A stretch of 64,000 nt of DNA from Branchiostoma floridae (GCF_000003815.2 NC_049989.1:8648251-8712250), one strand, 5' to 3'; shown: positions 42,025 to 57,365, counted from the first letter of the stretch. Numbers and translations are program-made. Notes: generated from the sequence alone by a model not told the origin.

Positions 42025-42287
42025 TCATTTCTTATGGTAATGAGGGGAAATCATATATGACATATGCAAGTTAAGGTGACCATTATCACACATAGATTTG
42101 GATGCCATTGCAGAACTAATGAAAAATAATCAGAGAGCAACTGGCAATGAAAATTTCTTAGAAAATAGCTCTAAATATTTCACAGAAATATAAATTACAA
42201 ACTCTTCTTTGAAAATAGCAAAATGCCAATTGTGATCACATTCACAAAACTTCTATGGTAAACACAGAATGTTTGGTGAGGATTAGA

Positions 42288-42780
42288 GGTGGGTACTGGT
42301 ACAGAAAATTCAGGTCCAGGTCCAGTCCAGGTCCAGAGGCCTCAGGTCCAGGTCCGGACCGGACCTGAACGAGACCTTATTATCTGTGAAAACTTGTGAG
42401 CATGCAATAATCAAAACAATGGTCTGTGTCACAATGAAGGATTCTGTTTCAATTGGTAGAATATCCAACATCCATTGGCGTCTTTAAATCCTTACTCGGA
42501 GTCATGTAAACAATGCCTTTGTTTCAGACCAAGTTTGACTGTAGAAGCTTGGTAAAAATAACAATGAACTCTCCTTTACTTCATTCTTCCTATTTTCTTG
42601 GACCGGTAAGCCCTAAAATGCATGAATGCTCGCAGGCATAATCTGTTCATTTTCGAATCAGTCCAACATCTGGTCCACTGAATATTTTCATGTACAGTTC
42701 TTCTGGACTAGTCCAACAAGAAAAAACAGTTTTGTACAGGTACACTGCACCAATGACTTTCTCAAGTCCATGTCTACTGG
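42288..42780. repeat. GGTCCAGGTCC-type dispersed repeat, copy 2
   Basis: It starts GGTGGGTACTGGTACAGAAA and carries several GGTCCAGGTCC units, including the palindrome GGTCCGGACC. It parallels 35362-35790 to the end. Open frames crossing it are short and without motifs. Confidence 0.7.
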
Positions 42781-45625
42781 GTTCTCCAGAATTTTAAATT
42801 GTCAAAAGAGACGTTAAACTCTACGTAATATAAATTATCTATGGAACGTTGAGTCTCCCTTTGATACTATTGAGTGGCATTGGCATCAAAGCATCTCTCT
42901 GAAGCGGCACATCTTTTGTTCTGTCACTGCTGTATCATGAATCCCGTCAATCATGCACACTGCCTTAGGGAAGAATATAACATATAATTATGATGTCGGA
43001 AAATCTAACTTCAGGCTATTGTGATATCTCTAAGTCTGCTCAAAAAGCTGTCTATCATTTTTGGACAGGGCAATGATGAATACAGCTACGTTGACTTTTT
43101 TGTGCTTCTGTGTCCATCACAATTTGTCAAGCTAGCATAAGATAAAACGGAAGCAAAGTCACATAAATACTTTCATCATGTTGGAAAATCACTGGTCTAG
43201 GACCACATTCTTTATGACAAGTAAGGTATCTATAACAACAGCTGATGTTGTGGTGACTGCCATCTTCCTCAGGGGAATACTGACTGGCTCTATTTGCACT
43301 GTTGTTTCTAACAGTGCATTCCCAAACATAAATGAAAAAATTTTATACACTTCAAAACTTAAGAGGCTGAAATGTCTTGATTACTAAATTTTGAAATGTA
43401 ATTGGGACAGCTATTGCTTGCATTGTAGGTACCAGCATGCTTCTGCATCATTAAAAAAAAATTCGAATTTGTAAAATAAACCTCCCATTCTTTCTGGCAC
43501 ATGAAGTCATAAGAGAAAACAGGAATGTTCTGCCATGGCCAGAATGCTTATAAAATTTGTGAAGTGCTGTATAGAGTTGTATACAGTTGTAGATCTAATC
43601 TGTCCTCTAAGCCATTCTTGCACCACTGCAGCACTTTTCAGGGATTACCGAGTACTTTCCAGTATGCCTTCATTGTGACCTTCAAGAAAAGATGTGTTTG
43701 AAAGCAATTCATGATAATATTTGGGGACATGAAATATTAACATGTATAAATTTAGTAAATAATTTGTAAGAGTTATGATTCTGTCCTCATGTCTATCAAT
43801 TCATCTTCAGAAACCTGGTAGTACAAAAAATGTGGGAAGAAATGACTTTAAAGTTACATCACTTTCCACGTTCTTTTGACAAATAACTAGATTATGTTGG
43901 AGTTGATGGTACAATAGATGTAGAGTTGGCAGCGTGCATGTGTAAAGCATTGCTAGCAGGCACATGGCTGTACTGTGATTTCTACACAGATAAACACTTT
44001 CAGGGATTGCCGGGATAAAATCCAGGTGATTTACATCCTTCTTAATGGAATGAAATGGTTGATATGACTGATATTGGGGATCAAAGTTGGATCGCTACAC
44101 TGACATGAGGATGTCACATGTTGGGGTAACATCATTCTGCACTTATGAGACAAGTGTTATCTGGCCTCTTCTCAAAATATCTGTCTGAATGCTACAACTT
44201 TGCCTTTCAACATATTATACAATGTCAGGAAAAGTTTTTGAATGATGTAACACACATGTTACTTCCGCAGTTCATACAGGACTTGTTTGAATTGTAACAT
44301 TAGACGTTCAACTTACAAGAATGAAAAGTATGTTTGTAAAAGGTAAAATCGACTCTAATACATGTTATTCAAATGGGTATCCTATTTGTACCGCATGAAA
44401 GCCATTGAGTGTTATCCATACCTTCTCAGGAATGTGTTTAACACCTGGATATCTGAAGCACTCATACCTTGAGAATTACTGGTGCTGCACATATATCTCT
44501 TTAAACACATATTTTTTTCTATGAGGTGGTTTTAGGGTACCTGGCAGAAAACAAAAGTTGGTGCTACCTCAAGGACTACGTACTGTACTGCTGAAATCTA
44601 CTGCTGAAACAACGCCTATGATTTCAGCACTCTGGACTACGACAGAGAATCTGAATGATTTTTGAAAATAATGTAGTAGCCACCAATTTCTGTGACATTG
44701 CTTGACAATAACTTCTCTATCTCTGTCTATACAGCCGGTATAACCGCCTAGCATAACACCAGCTTAAGATTATGGTGTCCTTTCTTAAAGTTCTTAAAAC
44801 CCTATTCATACTCCTCATAGGTTTCATCTGACCCGTATGCATATTCTCTACATATTCTTCCATGCACCTGCCTTGCAACCAAAGTGATATAACATTATTC
44901 AACGGTATGCCAATAAGACAGTAAGTGGAACTTACAGTGAAGGATTTTTGCAGCTAAACTGGTAATTGTACAGTGACGTTGTGCATTTCCGGTCCATTTT
45001 GACCTTACAGTTGAGGACACTTCTGGTGGTTATGGCCTTGGTTATACCCCTGAAGGGATCATAGGCCTGGAGCCTGATGTAAATGTAGCATTATAAAACC
45101 ATTATGTCAGATATGGTAAAAGCATGACCTTGCCTACTGCAATCTGGTACTTGATTCCTTTGTCGTTAAAAATATGCATGGCAACTTATCTTTCAAAATC
45201 TCTGTCCAAGTTGGATGTATGGGATATAAGAGAATAGAGGCTGAGATTTACCCGAGGCTAGTACAGTCGTACATACACTTAAGATAGGACACTAAATCTT
45301 GCTGATTTGATCATTAGTAAAATAATAGTGAGGTTTGGATAACAATTTTAATATTTGTATTTCTTTATCCATGCTTATAACAGAAAGGGTTTGACCCAAA
45401 CATTGATGAAAATTTAATCAAGAGATTGGTACTTCAATGACATTGGTAACTATGCTAACTTAAGACCTATAAACATGAATGGGGCATTTTCATTGGACAG
45501 GTTTATCAGTTACCACCAGGAACTGGACATGTGCTTTCACACATAGTGCATACTGCAGCAAAGTTGCTAATGCAAAGTTGATTTTATGAAAACCGTTGCA
45601 GCAAGATTGACTCTATGATAAGATA
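42781..45625. other. Gene-free stretch with one short dispersed repeat
   Basis: AT-rich, with no exon recognised. It contains the CTATACAGCCGGTATAACCG repeat at 44718-44765. Confidence 0.45.
44718..44765. repeat. Short dispersed repeat (AGCCGGTAT family), copy 1
   Basis: TATCTCTGTCTATACAGCCG, then GTATAACCGCC, then AACACCAGCTT matches 58023-58075 with a few substitutions and one small indel. Confidence 0.65.
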
Positions 45626-45627
45626 TA

Positions 45628-45836
45628 CTGTAAATGCAGAAACTTTTGCGGTGGCTTAATGTTTGCGGTTTTTGTGGTGGCTGCTTCACAGCGCACTTAA
45701 AACCACCGCGAACATTTTTCCATGGCAGTAAGAGACTACAGTGCATGGTGCTAGTGTGAACTTGTGAACCACTGCAAAAAGTTCTTTTTCCTGGTACCGC
45801 GAAAATAAATCCCCGCAAACTTAAATGCATTTTCAG
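45628..45836. mobile_element. CTGTAAATGCA-TIR MITE, copy 2 (intact ends)
   Basis: The element begins CTGTAAATGCAGAAACTT and ends AAATGCATTTTCAG, with TA on both sides (45626-45627, 45837-45838). The body has GCGGTGGCTT, CCACCGCGAA and CCCCGCAAACTTAAATGC in the same order as copy 1 at 2814-3026. TA flanks suggest Tc1/mariner-type mobilisation. Confidence 0.75.
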
Positions 45837-45838
45837 TA

Positions 45839-48800
45839 ATTGCCCAGTTAATGTCATAGTAGGGCCATGCCCCTCCCAAAAAGGATTGAATCTCAGTAAT
45901 TTAGACTTAACTGATAATGTTACCATTCTATATTTGTTAGTTCACACAGAACAGACTGGGAGATGTTCCACGGTTGAATCATTGCTAGCTGACTTCATTG
46001 TCATTTCTTAACAATGATCAACTAGTGACGAGATAGGTACAAAGTACATATTAATTATATTGCTATTTCATAATTCATGTTCTGCTGAGATGAAATCTTT
46101 AACTGCTTTACTTCTCTGTGCAGACTCAGTGTTCCCAAGATATCATTATGCAGCAATTATGCCACCTATGGTGGCAGCAAACAGGACACACTTGAAAAAT
46201 AGGGCCTAGGGATCAACATTTAAATTCTGTGGCTGCTGCCCACCCCATCAACCAACAGTCCATGGATGCTGGCATCTTGGGCAGGCGAGATAACAGGAGA
46301 CGGAATGCATTATGCTCAGAATATCATGCTCCTTCTACAGCCTTATCATTCTGCTCTGGTCTTCTAGAAGCACTAAGTCTACCCTGACAAGAGACGGAAT
46401 GATCCGACTCCTTCGGGATATTACGTACACGAGGACTTGTCAACAGCGCCCGAGCTGCTCATGTTAATGGACGCAGCTACGACGTCCTGAAAGGTGCAGA
46501 ATCAACGGAACACTATAGCTGCCTGTTAGAAACCGGGGCGTCTCAGACCCTGCCGACATGAATTATCGCCATCCCCCTTAGTTACCCCTAAGTTAAATGA
46601 AAGGACTAATTTATGACCTGCACCGGGACAAATTATGACGGCGTCATATGAAATTCTTAATAAAAGTCCCCATAACAGATGGCATTCCTTCTTGTTTTTG
46701 ACGGCTTCTAACCGACATTATGCCAAAATGGATAGGTTTGCTACAAGCATGTGCCCTGGGGGTTCAGTATCGCCTTTTTCCTGGAGGCAAATGCAACTGA
46801 TAGATTGCCTTTGGTGCATGAAGCAAAGAAGTACAATCACAGACTACACAATAAACTACTTGACACAGTGTAAAGGATTGTGGCATGCTGCATTGCAAGC
46901 ACTTTGTGTGCTCGAAACCAATTTTTCTGTTCAATGCTGAATGTGCTCTGATGGTGATGTTATGAGAACTTGACGTCAGTCACAATTTGATAAATTTCTG
47001 TCAGTAATACCCAGTAAATGGGATGGTTGACAGTATTAGTACCCTAAGCCTTGGAATATAACTTTTATCATGACTGTGTAAAATCCCTTTCCGTTGGGGA
47101 AAGGAAGATATTCAAGTTTGATTTGTTTTCTTCTATTTTCCCTTTTCAAGCAAGATAAACGTCCAGTAGCCAAACTTTTCACCAAAACACTAAAAAAAAT
47201 AAAAATAAAAAAGGTTGGCAACTAAATGATCAACAAACAGGATGTGCCCATCCTTTCTACATCATCAGCTATTGATCTTTTTTGCATCTGAATATGATCA
47301 GCATGATATATAAATCCTTTTGATACACGCTGTGCATGGCTGTGATTTGGAAAATATGGGAAGGAAAATACTCTGCATTAGCTGGCAAATATAGTCTAAT
47401 AGATGCATTATGATTTTAGGGCATGATGGCAGATATCTCAATAGGTCTGATAAATGGATATTGAAAAAAGAAAAAAAACTTCTTTTCAAAGCACATGCTT
47501 TTTCATGAATATAGAAATGTTAAAGAAAGAAAACTTGGCCATAACATTTAGTGCCTGATTTTTGCGACAAGTGTTGCATTAACAATAGCACTGGCCCGTA
47601 GAGTATAGCAAAACAGATAGCACATTTCCCACAGCTTTCCTATATTGGTTTTATTTGATTCCAGATGACAATTCAAAGCAGGGGGATATAGCCTAGGGGC
47701 AGAGGAACATCATGGTTAATAGGCTGAAGAGATGGCTGTTTCCCCTGGCAAAGAGGCTGTAATGACAACAGCACCTGTGAGATGACATTGCATCAGTCTA
47801 ACTTAAACTGAACAATCTATTAACTAATAAGTTATTCTATTACTTCTCAAAACCAAGATTCTGCTGATACATGCAAATTAAGTAAAGTAATAAATTTAAA
47901 GATGTGATAAAACATACTACAATTAACATAATACATGTATACCAGGCATGTGAAATACAGTAGCTTAACACAACAAATTCATCAGATTCTAATTATGCAA
48001 TGTTTCTTCAACAATTAGCTGCAATGAGCCATCTAGTTTGTTTTCAGAGCTATACCAAATAATTCATCAATTCTACATGGTAGACTCCCTCACCTATCAT
48101 GCTTTTTGTTGGCTTCCTGACAATATGCTGTATTCCATCACTTTTAATTTGAAAAAAATCTTAATGCAGCTTTCCTTAATGTTGCCAGAAAATTACTTTT
48201 ATAGATGGGCTCCGTTTTCCTTGCATCTATGTTGAATATTCCTGTTCTATTGAACTTACATTGAATTCTCAGAATTAATATTGTCAAACTCTTCACTGGA
48301 GTACACTTTACTATCCCAGAAATCCTGTTTGCCTTAGCAGATAGGAAAGTCAAGATGACATTTTGGAAATGTCACTGGCATCTCCTCTCAAGTCGCTGCT
48401 AGACCTTGGAATAATAACAGAAGCTTTTACTGTCAGCAGACTAGGATTAGACTTGAATCCATCGCCTTCCAATAGACAGGACCTCTGACCACCTGTCCCT
48501 GCAACATAGCAACTAAGGATGTGAAGGAATCTGCACTATTATGCAAACTGCTTTGGTTATATATTTGTATGACATTAAAAGTTTTGACAAATATCTTTTG
48601 AACTGGTCTGTTTTGGTATTTTACATAGAGGGGACTGGAAGAGCCCATTCTTGTATGGGGTACATTTTTTTTTTCTTTTCACTTGCACACACAATACTAT
48701 AGGGCAATCCTTATGGTACCAGGGGTATAGTATTTTGTGTGAGTAGCTTGATACATGTACAAGGCCTACAGCAAAAACAATCTGTATTTTTGTAAAAATG

Positions 48801-51800
48801 TTACCTTTCTTGTTTTTAAAGAAATGTGGGAAATAGCATTGCATAGCGTTAAAAATTTCAACTTCAGCATATCCCTAGATTTCTTGCTTGGTACCGGTAC
48901 TTTTTCCCCCTCCGTTATAACACCATGTATGGTAGAATGCTGGGGGGAATGCTGGTAACCACCACACATTTGTCAGGATGCTGACATTATTGTATCATAT
49001 GTATTCTTTTTGCCTCTTTCACCACAGAAAGTGGAATGAGCCTCTTGACATATGCACAGGCTTATCGGTACCATGGGAAAACAGGGTTTGACCTCAAATT
49101 CCCTCCTTCAGAGAGAAAACTATATTTGATAAATAGCATCTGTAATGTTGAGTTGCCCCCTAATACACTACTGGTCTGCCCTTGCACAAGCGGTGCATAT
49201 GAAGACACGGCCCGGCTGGTTGATAAACGACCGTGGGGCGGTTCCTGGAGAGGTACATTTTAAGCCAGATTGGTCGCATTTGGACATGCCTGAAGACAGC
49301 CATGTACACACGGGACAGATTTTCATTGCTGCAGGTACGCAACATACCAGTATTACACATAAAAGTCTGTCCTGTTCTGGAAATGTCCCAAATCTGACAC
49401 ATATACATGTATGAGTGAGTGAATGAGTAAATGGATGAATGATTAAGTGAATGTGAGAAGAAGTAGTAGTTGCCTGCAGGACAAACTTCAGGATTTGTTA
49501 AGTGGCAGATATTTGTACCGAAGATGAAAGAAGCAGCCAGAACTGATTGGCTCCTTGGAACTTGTTGACTCATCTTAAATCAGCGTCTGGGTAGAGGAAA
49601 GTGATTGATGACCAGAAGCTCACTGTAAGGGCCAAGATAAAGGGCGAGAACAGGGGTTGTGCTGGGAGGTACGGGAGATGGCTAACATGCTCCACTGGCG
49701 GCAGTTTGTACGTGTCACACGCCTCCCTGAACACCAACCTCGTAAAGCTCAAAATTATTCATAAAGGGTTTAGTAATAATCTTAAACTCCTAACAAATTG
49801 ATAGAACTGCATCAGGCAAGGATGACATCTTACCTGTTCGAGGGCAATGGGAAGATCTACTGGTAATCACTGTCTTCCCAAATATTTATTATTCATAAAC
49901 ATCACTTAGAGGGCTAGGATTTTGGTAGCATTCATAAGTGTGCACGTCTTTGTGTGTAAGTGTGAACAGAATAAATCAATAATGCCTACATGTCTGGATA
50001 CCTGGTATGAAGGTAAGTCTTGAGATCTTACAGTGATATGGGGCCCTCTAGCAGCTTGTTATAGTACTGATGGGAACTATATTTCTTGTATCATCTGTAT
50101 TATTGGTCTAAATGCTTGTTGTGAAACTGCAGGGGTTAAAAGTTTTGAAAGAAGATAACTCAAGAAGGGGGTAGCAGATCATGATTTTTGGTATGTAGGT
50201 AGCTCATTATTGACATAATTGAATGAAACTATGCCAATCTGGACCTACTTTGTCTAACTCATTTAATAAGGAAAATTCTTAAATCCAATGTGTTTCTTCA
50301 TCAAACATGTATAAAAAAACAGATGAATAACAGAATAACTTTGAAGACCTTATTAAAATATAATTTAAGCAAATGAAGACCTGATTGAGAAAATACTTAA
50401 CTCCCTTTACATGAATAGTAATTGGTGAGAAGTCTACACTTGCAGCATTCAAAAATGTTCATTGTTAATCATATATTATGCAAAAAATGATCAACTAAAA
50501 CAAAATGTGCAAGAGAGAATATTATTTTTTTCATTATCAGTGAGAAGCATTATGACACATCACTCAAAATGGCTAATATCATAGGGCAAAGATATGAAGT
50601 GGACACATCTGTCATAGATAAAACGAGAGGTGCCCACGCCTTGATACCTGTTGGGGCAAACTGCAAGCAGCTCTCACTGGCAATTCCTGCTGCAACACTG
50701 ATATTTCAACCCTACATGATAGAGTCCCCAGGTATATATTTCCAGCAATCCAGAGTAAAAGAGGCTAATCATAGAAGATTAACACTTTCTATCTGGTAGA
50801 AACAGCTTGTTTTACTGTGCATTTAGGACTAAAGCTTGGCTTTACAAGTGAAAAGGAAGTGATTTGTTAAAGGCAGTTGCTGTAAAAATCATCCCAGCAT
50901 GCCTTGTGAGGTACCGTTGGATATGTGCTTTTATTCAGAAACTTGAGTTAAAATAGAGCAAACTGAAAGGTTGGCCAGCAAATGTACATTCATTTTGATT
51001 GGATGAAAAAAGGATTATTGCATTTACCATAATGATTGCTGTTGAGTCATTGACTGAGAACATTTGTGTATCTAAACTTTGTCCCATGTATAATTTGCAA
51101 TGATAAAAATTGTCTGTGATCGGCTGTTTGCCTTTATATCTATTTCTTGTAGTTGTTTTTTTCTAAAACAGAAAACAACACAAAAATACAGTGTTAAGTA
51201 AATGGCATTCCATTTTTCATATGATAAGAAATGCAATGGGAGTATATCAGTAATTACTGTTACTATGGACACTATAGACTCAGTGCATTATTGCTTTCAT
51301 TAACCAACAAAGTTTTAAAAGTAGGAGACAATTATACACAGAATATTCTCTTCTTGTTCCAATTATCGCACTTCATCTCTATTTGTTCTTGACTACTATT
51401 CCAATTAATGCTGTAAGTGATCTCAGTAATGTGCCAGGAGAAAGACAATAGCCTGGGACCATTAATCACAATTAGTATCAAAACATGCCAACAAAGTGAT
51501 TGGATAGCTGCTAGATTAAAGCACTCCCATAATCCACACCCCTGGGAACTTAAACCTGCAAGTCTGTCAGGCATGATCTATAGTTTTTGATACAGTAATG
51601 AGAAACACTGACAAAGGTATTAAACTTACTTCAAAATAACTTTTTGGCTGTAAAGATACATTGTCAATGACTATGCCATCTATGCAATCAAATATTTCAG
51701 CCAATGAGAAGCCTTGCATGTAACTGTATTTGGCTCTCGACCAATAACTACATGTATGTCTCCCAGGGTTGCAGCAAAGTACTTGGTATGCAGTTGGTTT

Positions 51801-52410
51801 ATTCCTTTGCTAAAGGATGCTGATTTTCAACCAGTCAGTTCAAAGTTGGCCCGAAGGGGGTTCGGTTTGCACACTGTGATTGGCCTGTGAACACCAGTAA
51901 AATTAACCACTGTCTTGCTGAGAGAAGCAAATGGAAAGGTATTTTCAATACCTGGATTATGCTACTAAGGGTTTGGGAACAATTGAAAAGTAGAAACCAA
52001 AATTATGAGACATACAATGGAACTTCACTACAACACAGCAATCAGCACCATGGACATGGCTATGATTATAACAAAACATGACCTTTTTGACACAATCAAA
52101 ACAATATTTCCAACATTTCAGGAGCTCCAAAAACTACTGTTAAAATCACAGAACCTACTAATCATTAAAGACGTGGGACTTTTCATCAGCCACTGCCTCC
52201 AAAGAGGAAGTCAAACCTCCCAGTAAAGAATGTAGAATCATGCATTTAGATAGCTGTAATGCTGCTGTATATAATAGACACTTGTTACTTTTTACTGTCT
52301 GTACCCTTGCAATTAGCCTACAGGCATGGATTTGAAAATAACTAAAAACATGCAATTAATAACATCACAGAAAGATATATTCGTATTATCTTCAATTCAT
52401 ACTCCTGAAT
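45839..52410. other. Gene-free stretch with GC-richer islands
   Basis: No convincing exon on either strand. GC-richer, non-repeat-looking islands occur at about 46230-46620 and 49030-49330. A degenerate GAGT/GAAT low-complexity run lies at about 49411-49455. The 137-codon minus-strand frame at 49160-49573 has no known motif. Confidence 0.45.
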
Positions 52411-52534
52411 NNNNNNNNNNNNNNNNNNNNNNNNNNNNNNNNNNNNNNNNNNNNNNNNNNNNNNNNNNNNNNNNNNNNNNNNNNNNNNNNNNNNNNNNNN
52501 NNNNNNNNNNNNNNNNNNNNNNNNNNNNNNNNNN
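52411..52534. other. Assembly gap (124 N)
   Basis: Unlike the other three gaps this is not 100 N, so its length may be an estimate. Confidence 0.95.
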
Positions 52535-55500
52535 ATTGCAGCATTTTTGCGCTCACAGTTGAATTAATGACAGTGGTAAAATGGAAATAGACAGGTTTTT
52601 TTAATGGTTAAAGATGAGTTCACATATAGGGGTCACAAAAACCTCTAACTTAAAAATAGCAAATATTTGAAATATGAGTCAGATGATGTTTCCTTCAAAT
52701 CTGGTAAGAGAACAATTTTGAATTAACAAATCTTAAAGTTAAACATGGTGTCAAGGAGCACTTGTAAATGATAGACATGTACTTGAATCATGTACATCAT
52801 TTGTCCTTTGAACAAAGGCTTACCCTATAACCCTTCTGCCCACTTAATCATAGTGTAGACAAATTGGTTGATACCATTCCTAATTGATTGACCTACAATT
52901 GTCAGGGCAGCTTACTGGTTCTCGGCTTACAGGTCCCTCAACAGGGTAGGGTGGTCATGGAGGATTCTAGCAGCTGTGCACCTCCATGTACAGCATGCAA
53001 GCGCAAATCCCTTTATAGAGAGGGTCAAAGGAGAGGGAACAAAATCCAATTTCTGGGGTACTTAGATTGTACTGGGAATCATAGAGAGAGGTGTGAAAAT
53101 CCTATTGAGGTTGATATGCTTTACTGCATATAATAGTCTCAAATACCCTCTATGGAGACCTTCTCTGACACAGAGGCTAGGTCCGGTCCCTAGCATTAGC
53201 AACAGTGCTTATTTTGAGTAGTCCCATAGCTGTCTTATAAGGTTGTGGGTAGTGGCTCTAATCAATTGTGTTTAGGGCACGGTGTTGGAAGGCAAAGCCC
53301 AACCCTCACCACCCTTTACCCCTCCCCCCAAACTGATCTTATGACTTATTCCAAAAGCTTCCAAAAAGTACATGCATGTAGTTGGAAATGATTGATATAA
53401 CACATTCTGGACTGTCACAGTTGTTCAGTGTCAAAGATTGAGCAATTCTCATGGCAGACCGCAGCTTTGCACAAAGGTCAAGGCAGTTCTTAAACATATA
53501 CAACATGTAGCTTTTTTGAATGACTGCCAAAAACTAGGCTTTTAAAAGTACTGTGGCCACATTGATGGACACTCCTAGTGCTATCTTTCAAAACACTTTC
53601 ACAGTCATTCCAAGCTAATTGATTGAAACCCACTGTAATCAATAAGTGTGGGGTACTTTTGCCATTTGTCAGCCTTTTTAAGCACAAAAAAAGAACCCCA
53701 AAATGAAAAGTTACAGAATAGTTGACAGTCTAAAGCAGAGAGGATGCTAATGAATGAGTCTCCAAGGAGTTGTGTTACTCCCCACAGCAGGGCATCTCCG
53801 TGGAGTATCTGCCGGTACTCCCCGCTTGTCTGAAGGCATAGGCATTAATCCCTAGCCTCTTCTGTTGACAAGGCACTGCATTAATACTTGATGCATGAGC
53901 TACTCAGAACAAACACGTCGCCTTGTATACTAAGTAAAGGATTAGCGTGCAAGTTTTATGAGTCATCTAATCGTTGTGGTAAGACCATGGAATACTTAAT
54001 GTCAGCCTTGAAGTCTTCAAAGTAATGAATTCTAACAAATACTTGGACCAAATAAGTTCATGAATGGATCATAGGATAGGAAATATTTTGTGTGAAGATA
54101 TCTCAGCAAGCTTCTTTTTTAGGGACACTTTTTTTTCTGGATTTTCACTTCCAATCACATTCAAATCCGTTACAGGTCCAAACAGTTTTTGACAATTGCT
54201 CAGTCATACTGGCATGTAGAAGTGTGCTTAGAGTTTGAAGCCTGTAATTGAAAGGAAGCATATACGTTGCTGTGGTCTATATTTCTTGTCTGCCACTATG
54301 GGCTTTATTAATATGAATAATTGAAAACAACTAGTCAATGTAATATTTCACGCATAGCTGTTACTTTTACATGATTTACTTATATGTGGGTGGTTTTCTA
54401 ATACGAAAGGTAAGAAAGCAGAAACAATATTCCAGTGTTCAAAGTTGCATAGCAGGACATTCATCACTGCATTACCAATAAAGTTTGATAAAAAAGAAAA
54501 TGCAATTTGAACCTGGAAAACATCCAACCATAACTAGAATGGTCTAGAATAAGTACATTTAGCCTAGAAAGTACAACATCTTACAATGGATGTTTCACAA
54601 AAAGTTAGTCATTTGAAATATTTCTAAAACAAGACCGTGTAGAATTTCCTTCACTGAGGATATAAAACAATGGAGCATGCTGCAGTACCAAGGAAAGCCA
54701 CTAGAATCCCCAAAATCTACATTGACTTTTATCTTAAGAGGACCCAGTGCTTGCATACAAAAAAGCAAGCAAAACTAACAAAACATGTATCATAAAAAAG
54801 TGCTTTCTAGCTTTTGACAAAATTAATGCACAAATTGCAGTCAAGTGTACCATATGCCCTTCAAAGCCAGAACACAGTGCTCTTCCATCCATTACCAGGG
54901 GTCAATGAACTCATATCCTTGTAACTCACTATGGTGAACAGTCATGATCATGTGTAATTGCAGGGAAACTGTGTTCTCAGTGCAAGTGGTGGAACAAAAC
55001 TAATGTTTTGTTGGCACCACTGGCCAACAAAACCTCTGAGGGTCACAATTTCTCTTTTCAATTTTTTTTACTGGGTACAAATCTGGAAAAGGACAAAGAG
55101 AGAAACACAGTTGGGACGAAAACAGGCAGTTGACTACATTGCTGCTTCCAGAAACTGCCAGAATGATATTCCTGGTCAGCATTACATTTTGTAATTTTCA
55201 AGAAACAATTCTAATTCATAAGGCCTAATAATCGTTTATTGTAACAGTTTTGAATTGATATAATTGTGTTACAGTACAGCACTATTTATATCTGACATTC
55301 TCATTAATTTCAAATTGTTTAACCAGACTCTGAGGTATTTAGTGGTATTCAAGTTGAAAATTGAAAATGATATGCTTTTAAAAGCTTTTATTTTGCCCAT
55401 TGCAATTAACACAATAGAAACATAAAGCTGCATCTTTTGGCATTCTATGGGAACATGTAACAATGTCATTTTGCACAGAATTGTCTAAGACAATTCAGTA

Positions 55501-57365
55501 GCATTCACCACTCTGACAAAAACAAGCCAATACCAGACTTCTGCTGGAAGGCATTTGCAGGCGACTAATGGATTTTTCCTACAGTGACCATGAAGCTTGC
55601 ATCCTTGGTTCATTAGCGTCCACAGCTCTGAGTGAATAATGGAAAGAGCCATCAGAATGTTAAATTAACTTTGGAACACGATAAATCAGACATGCATCTG
55701 AGACGAGAAGTGAAACATTTTTCCAGAGCACGACACTGGATCCACTCCCCCAGGGTGAAAGACTGATACTGGGAGCCCAGAAAATTGTCGTATTGGTTTC
55801 TTGGCGCCACAAATTTGTTGCGACTCTAACAAAAGCATGGCATCAATTTACTGGGAAAATATGCACTAGTTGACAAAAAGGAGCCAGTTAAGCGCTCTAC
55901 AGGGTGAGCGTTATTGGTCCTCAGAGAGCTGTGATGTACTGAAAATCCCTCTAAGAACGGACCGAAGAATCCTCCCTGCTGCTTTCATCAAATTTTCTCA
56001 CTACCATGTTCGACAGATCTGTCACTTTGAGAACAAACTATCGTAAATCATGTACTAGGCTCTGTCTAAATCTACCTGATATGACAACATCTTCCCCTTT
56101 GTTAGACTGGATAAAAACGGGGAGCAGATTTGTATGTGCAATGCTATCAAAGATATTTTAGGAGAATGAATTGAGAGACATTTATCTTTTTAATATGGAT
56201 CAAAACTAAATAACAAAATCTGGTATTATTTGATGAAGGTCGATCCAGAAAAACATTGAAGAGAATTTTTCTTAAATAAACAGAATGCAGAATGTAACAT
56301 ATTTGAAACTACTTTTTCTTTCAGCACTCTCATATTCATCTTGCTTAATTTCTACCACATAATGTCATGAGAATTGGGAAAATGACTTGGAGTGGTATAA
56401 GGACCAGATTCTATGCCACATACCATATCTCACTCTATTATTAATGAACAATTTACAGAGAGGCCAAAGATTTGTGGTAGGTTCAAGACCTGGGGGACTC
56501 CTGAAGAAGTTATGCCATGTCTTGAAGCATAGAAGGGGGCTAAGGTGGCCAGGAGGACCTGTTATCGGAATCAATGAGACAGGACACTGACAAATACAGA
56601 CCATGTGACAAATGTATTGAGATTGAAGCAGGGCATGAGAGGTATCATTTTTCACCAGGTCCCATCCAAGACTTTGCGGTACAAATCAATGAACCCTCTC
56701 AGTCCTGAATGCACAAGATGCTGCTCCAGTGACCCGTGACACACAGACTTTATATCCAAGGACAGTGTAATGTGTTGGATGTCTTGAGAGAGTGAGAGAG
56801 GTGAGATAATGAATGTGCCTGATGTGGGGAGCAGGGTACTTTGGGTCACCTGCAATCAACTCTCATTTGACATGTTGCACTTTAGGTGACATTCTTCATC
56901 CTTACATATTGAACACCCAATGCACGCAGTAATATGGTAATGATCTACTAGTATTTACAAAAAACTTTTCTGCATGTACAATGTACATGTATGTAACAGG
57001 CATAGACAGTTTATAATAGAATATGAACAACACAATCAAAATTCATTTAGGCAAAGCCTGCGAAAAATTAAATCACCAACTTACTTACAGTCTTTCTAGT
57101 GGAAAATATTCATCTTCAGTCTGCCAAAGTAGCCATCTGACACCAAATTTGCTTTGGATATGGGTTAGGTGGCAGGGAGACGGTTAAATCTTACATTTAC
57201 AACATATAACAACCGGGCATTACACATCACTTATGCAAATCAAGGCATCATAATAAGTAGCAAAGGTATGAGGTCATGGAACTCTAGTAGCAAGTGAATT
57301 GGGTTTAAGACTGTTAGAACAAATCAAACTTAGACTAGAATTCCAAAATGATTATAATTCTGGTG
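52535..57365. other. Gene-free stretch
   Basis: AT-rich with no exon recognised. 53160-53330 has the feel of a dispersed repeat (AGGGCACGGTGTTGGAAGGC), but no second copy is present here. 55560-56040 is moderately GC-richer. Confidence 0.4.

Noticed and set aside
49160-49573. 137-codon minus-strand frame
   Set aside because: No motif, no splice partner, His/Ser-rich low-information sequence.
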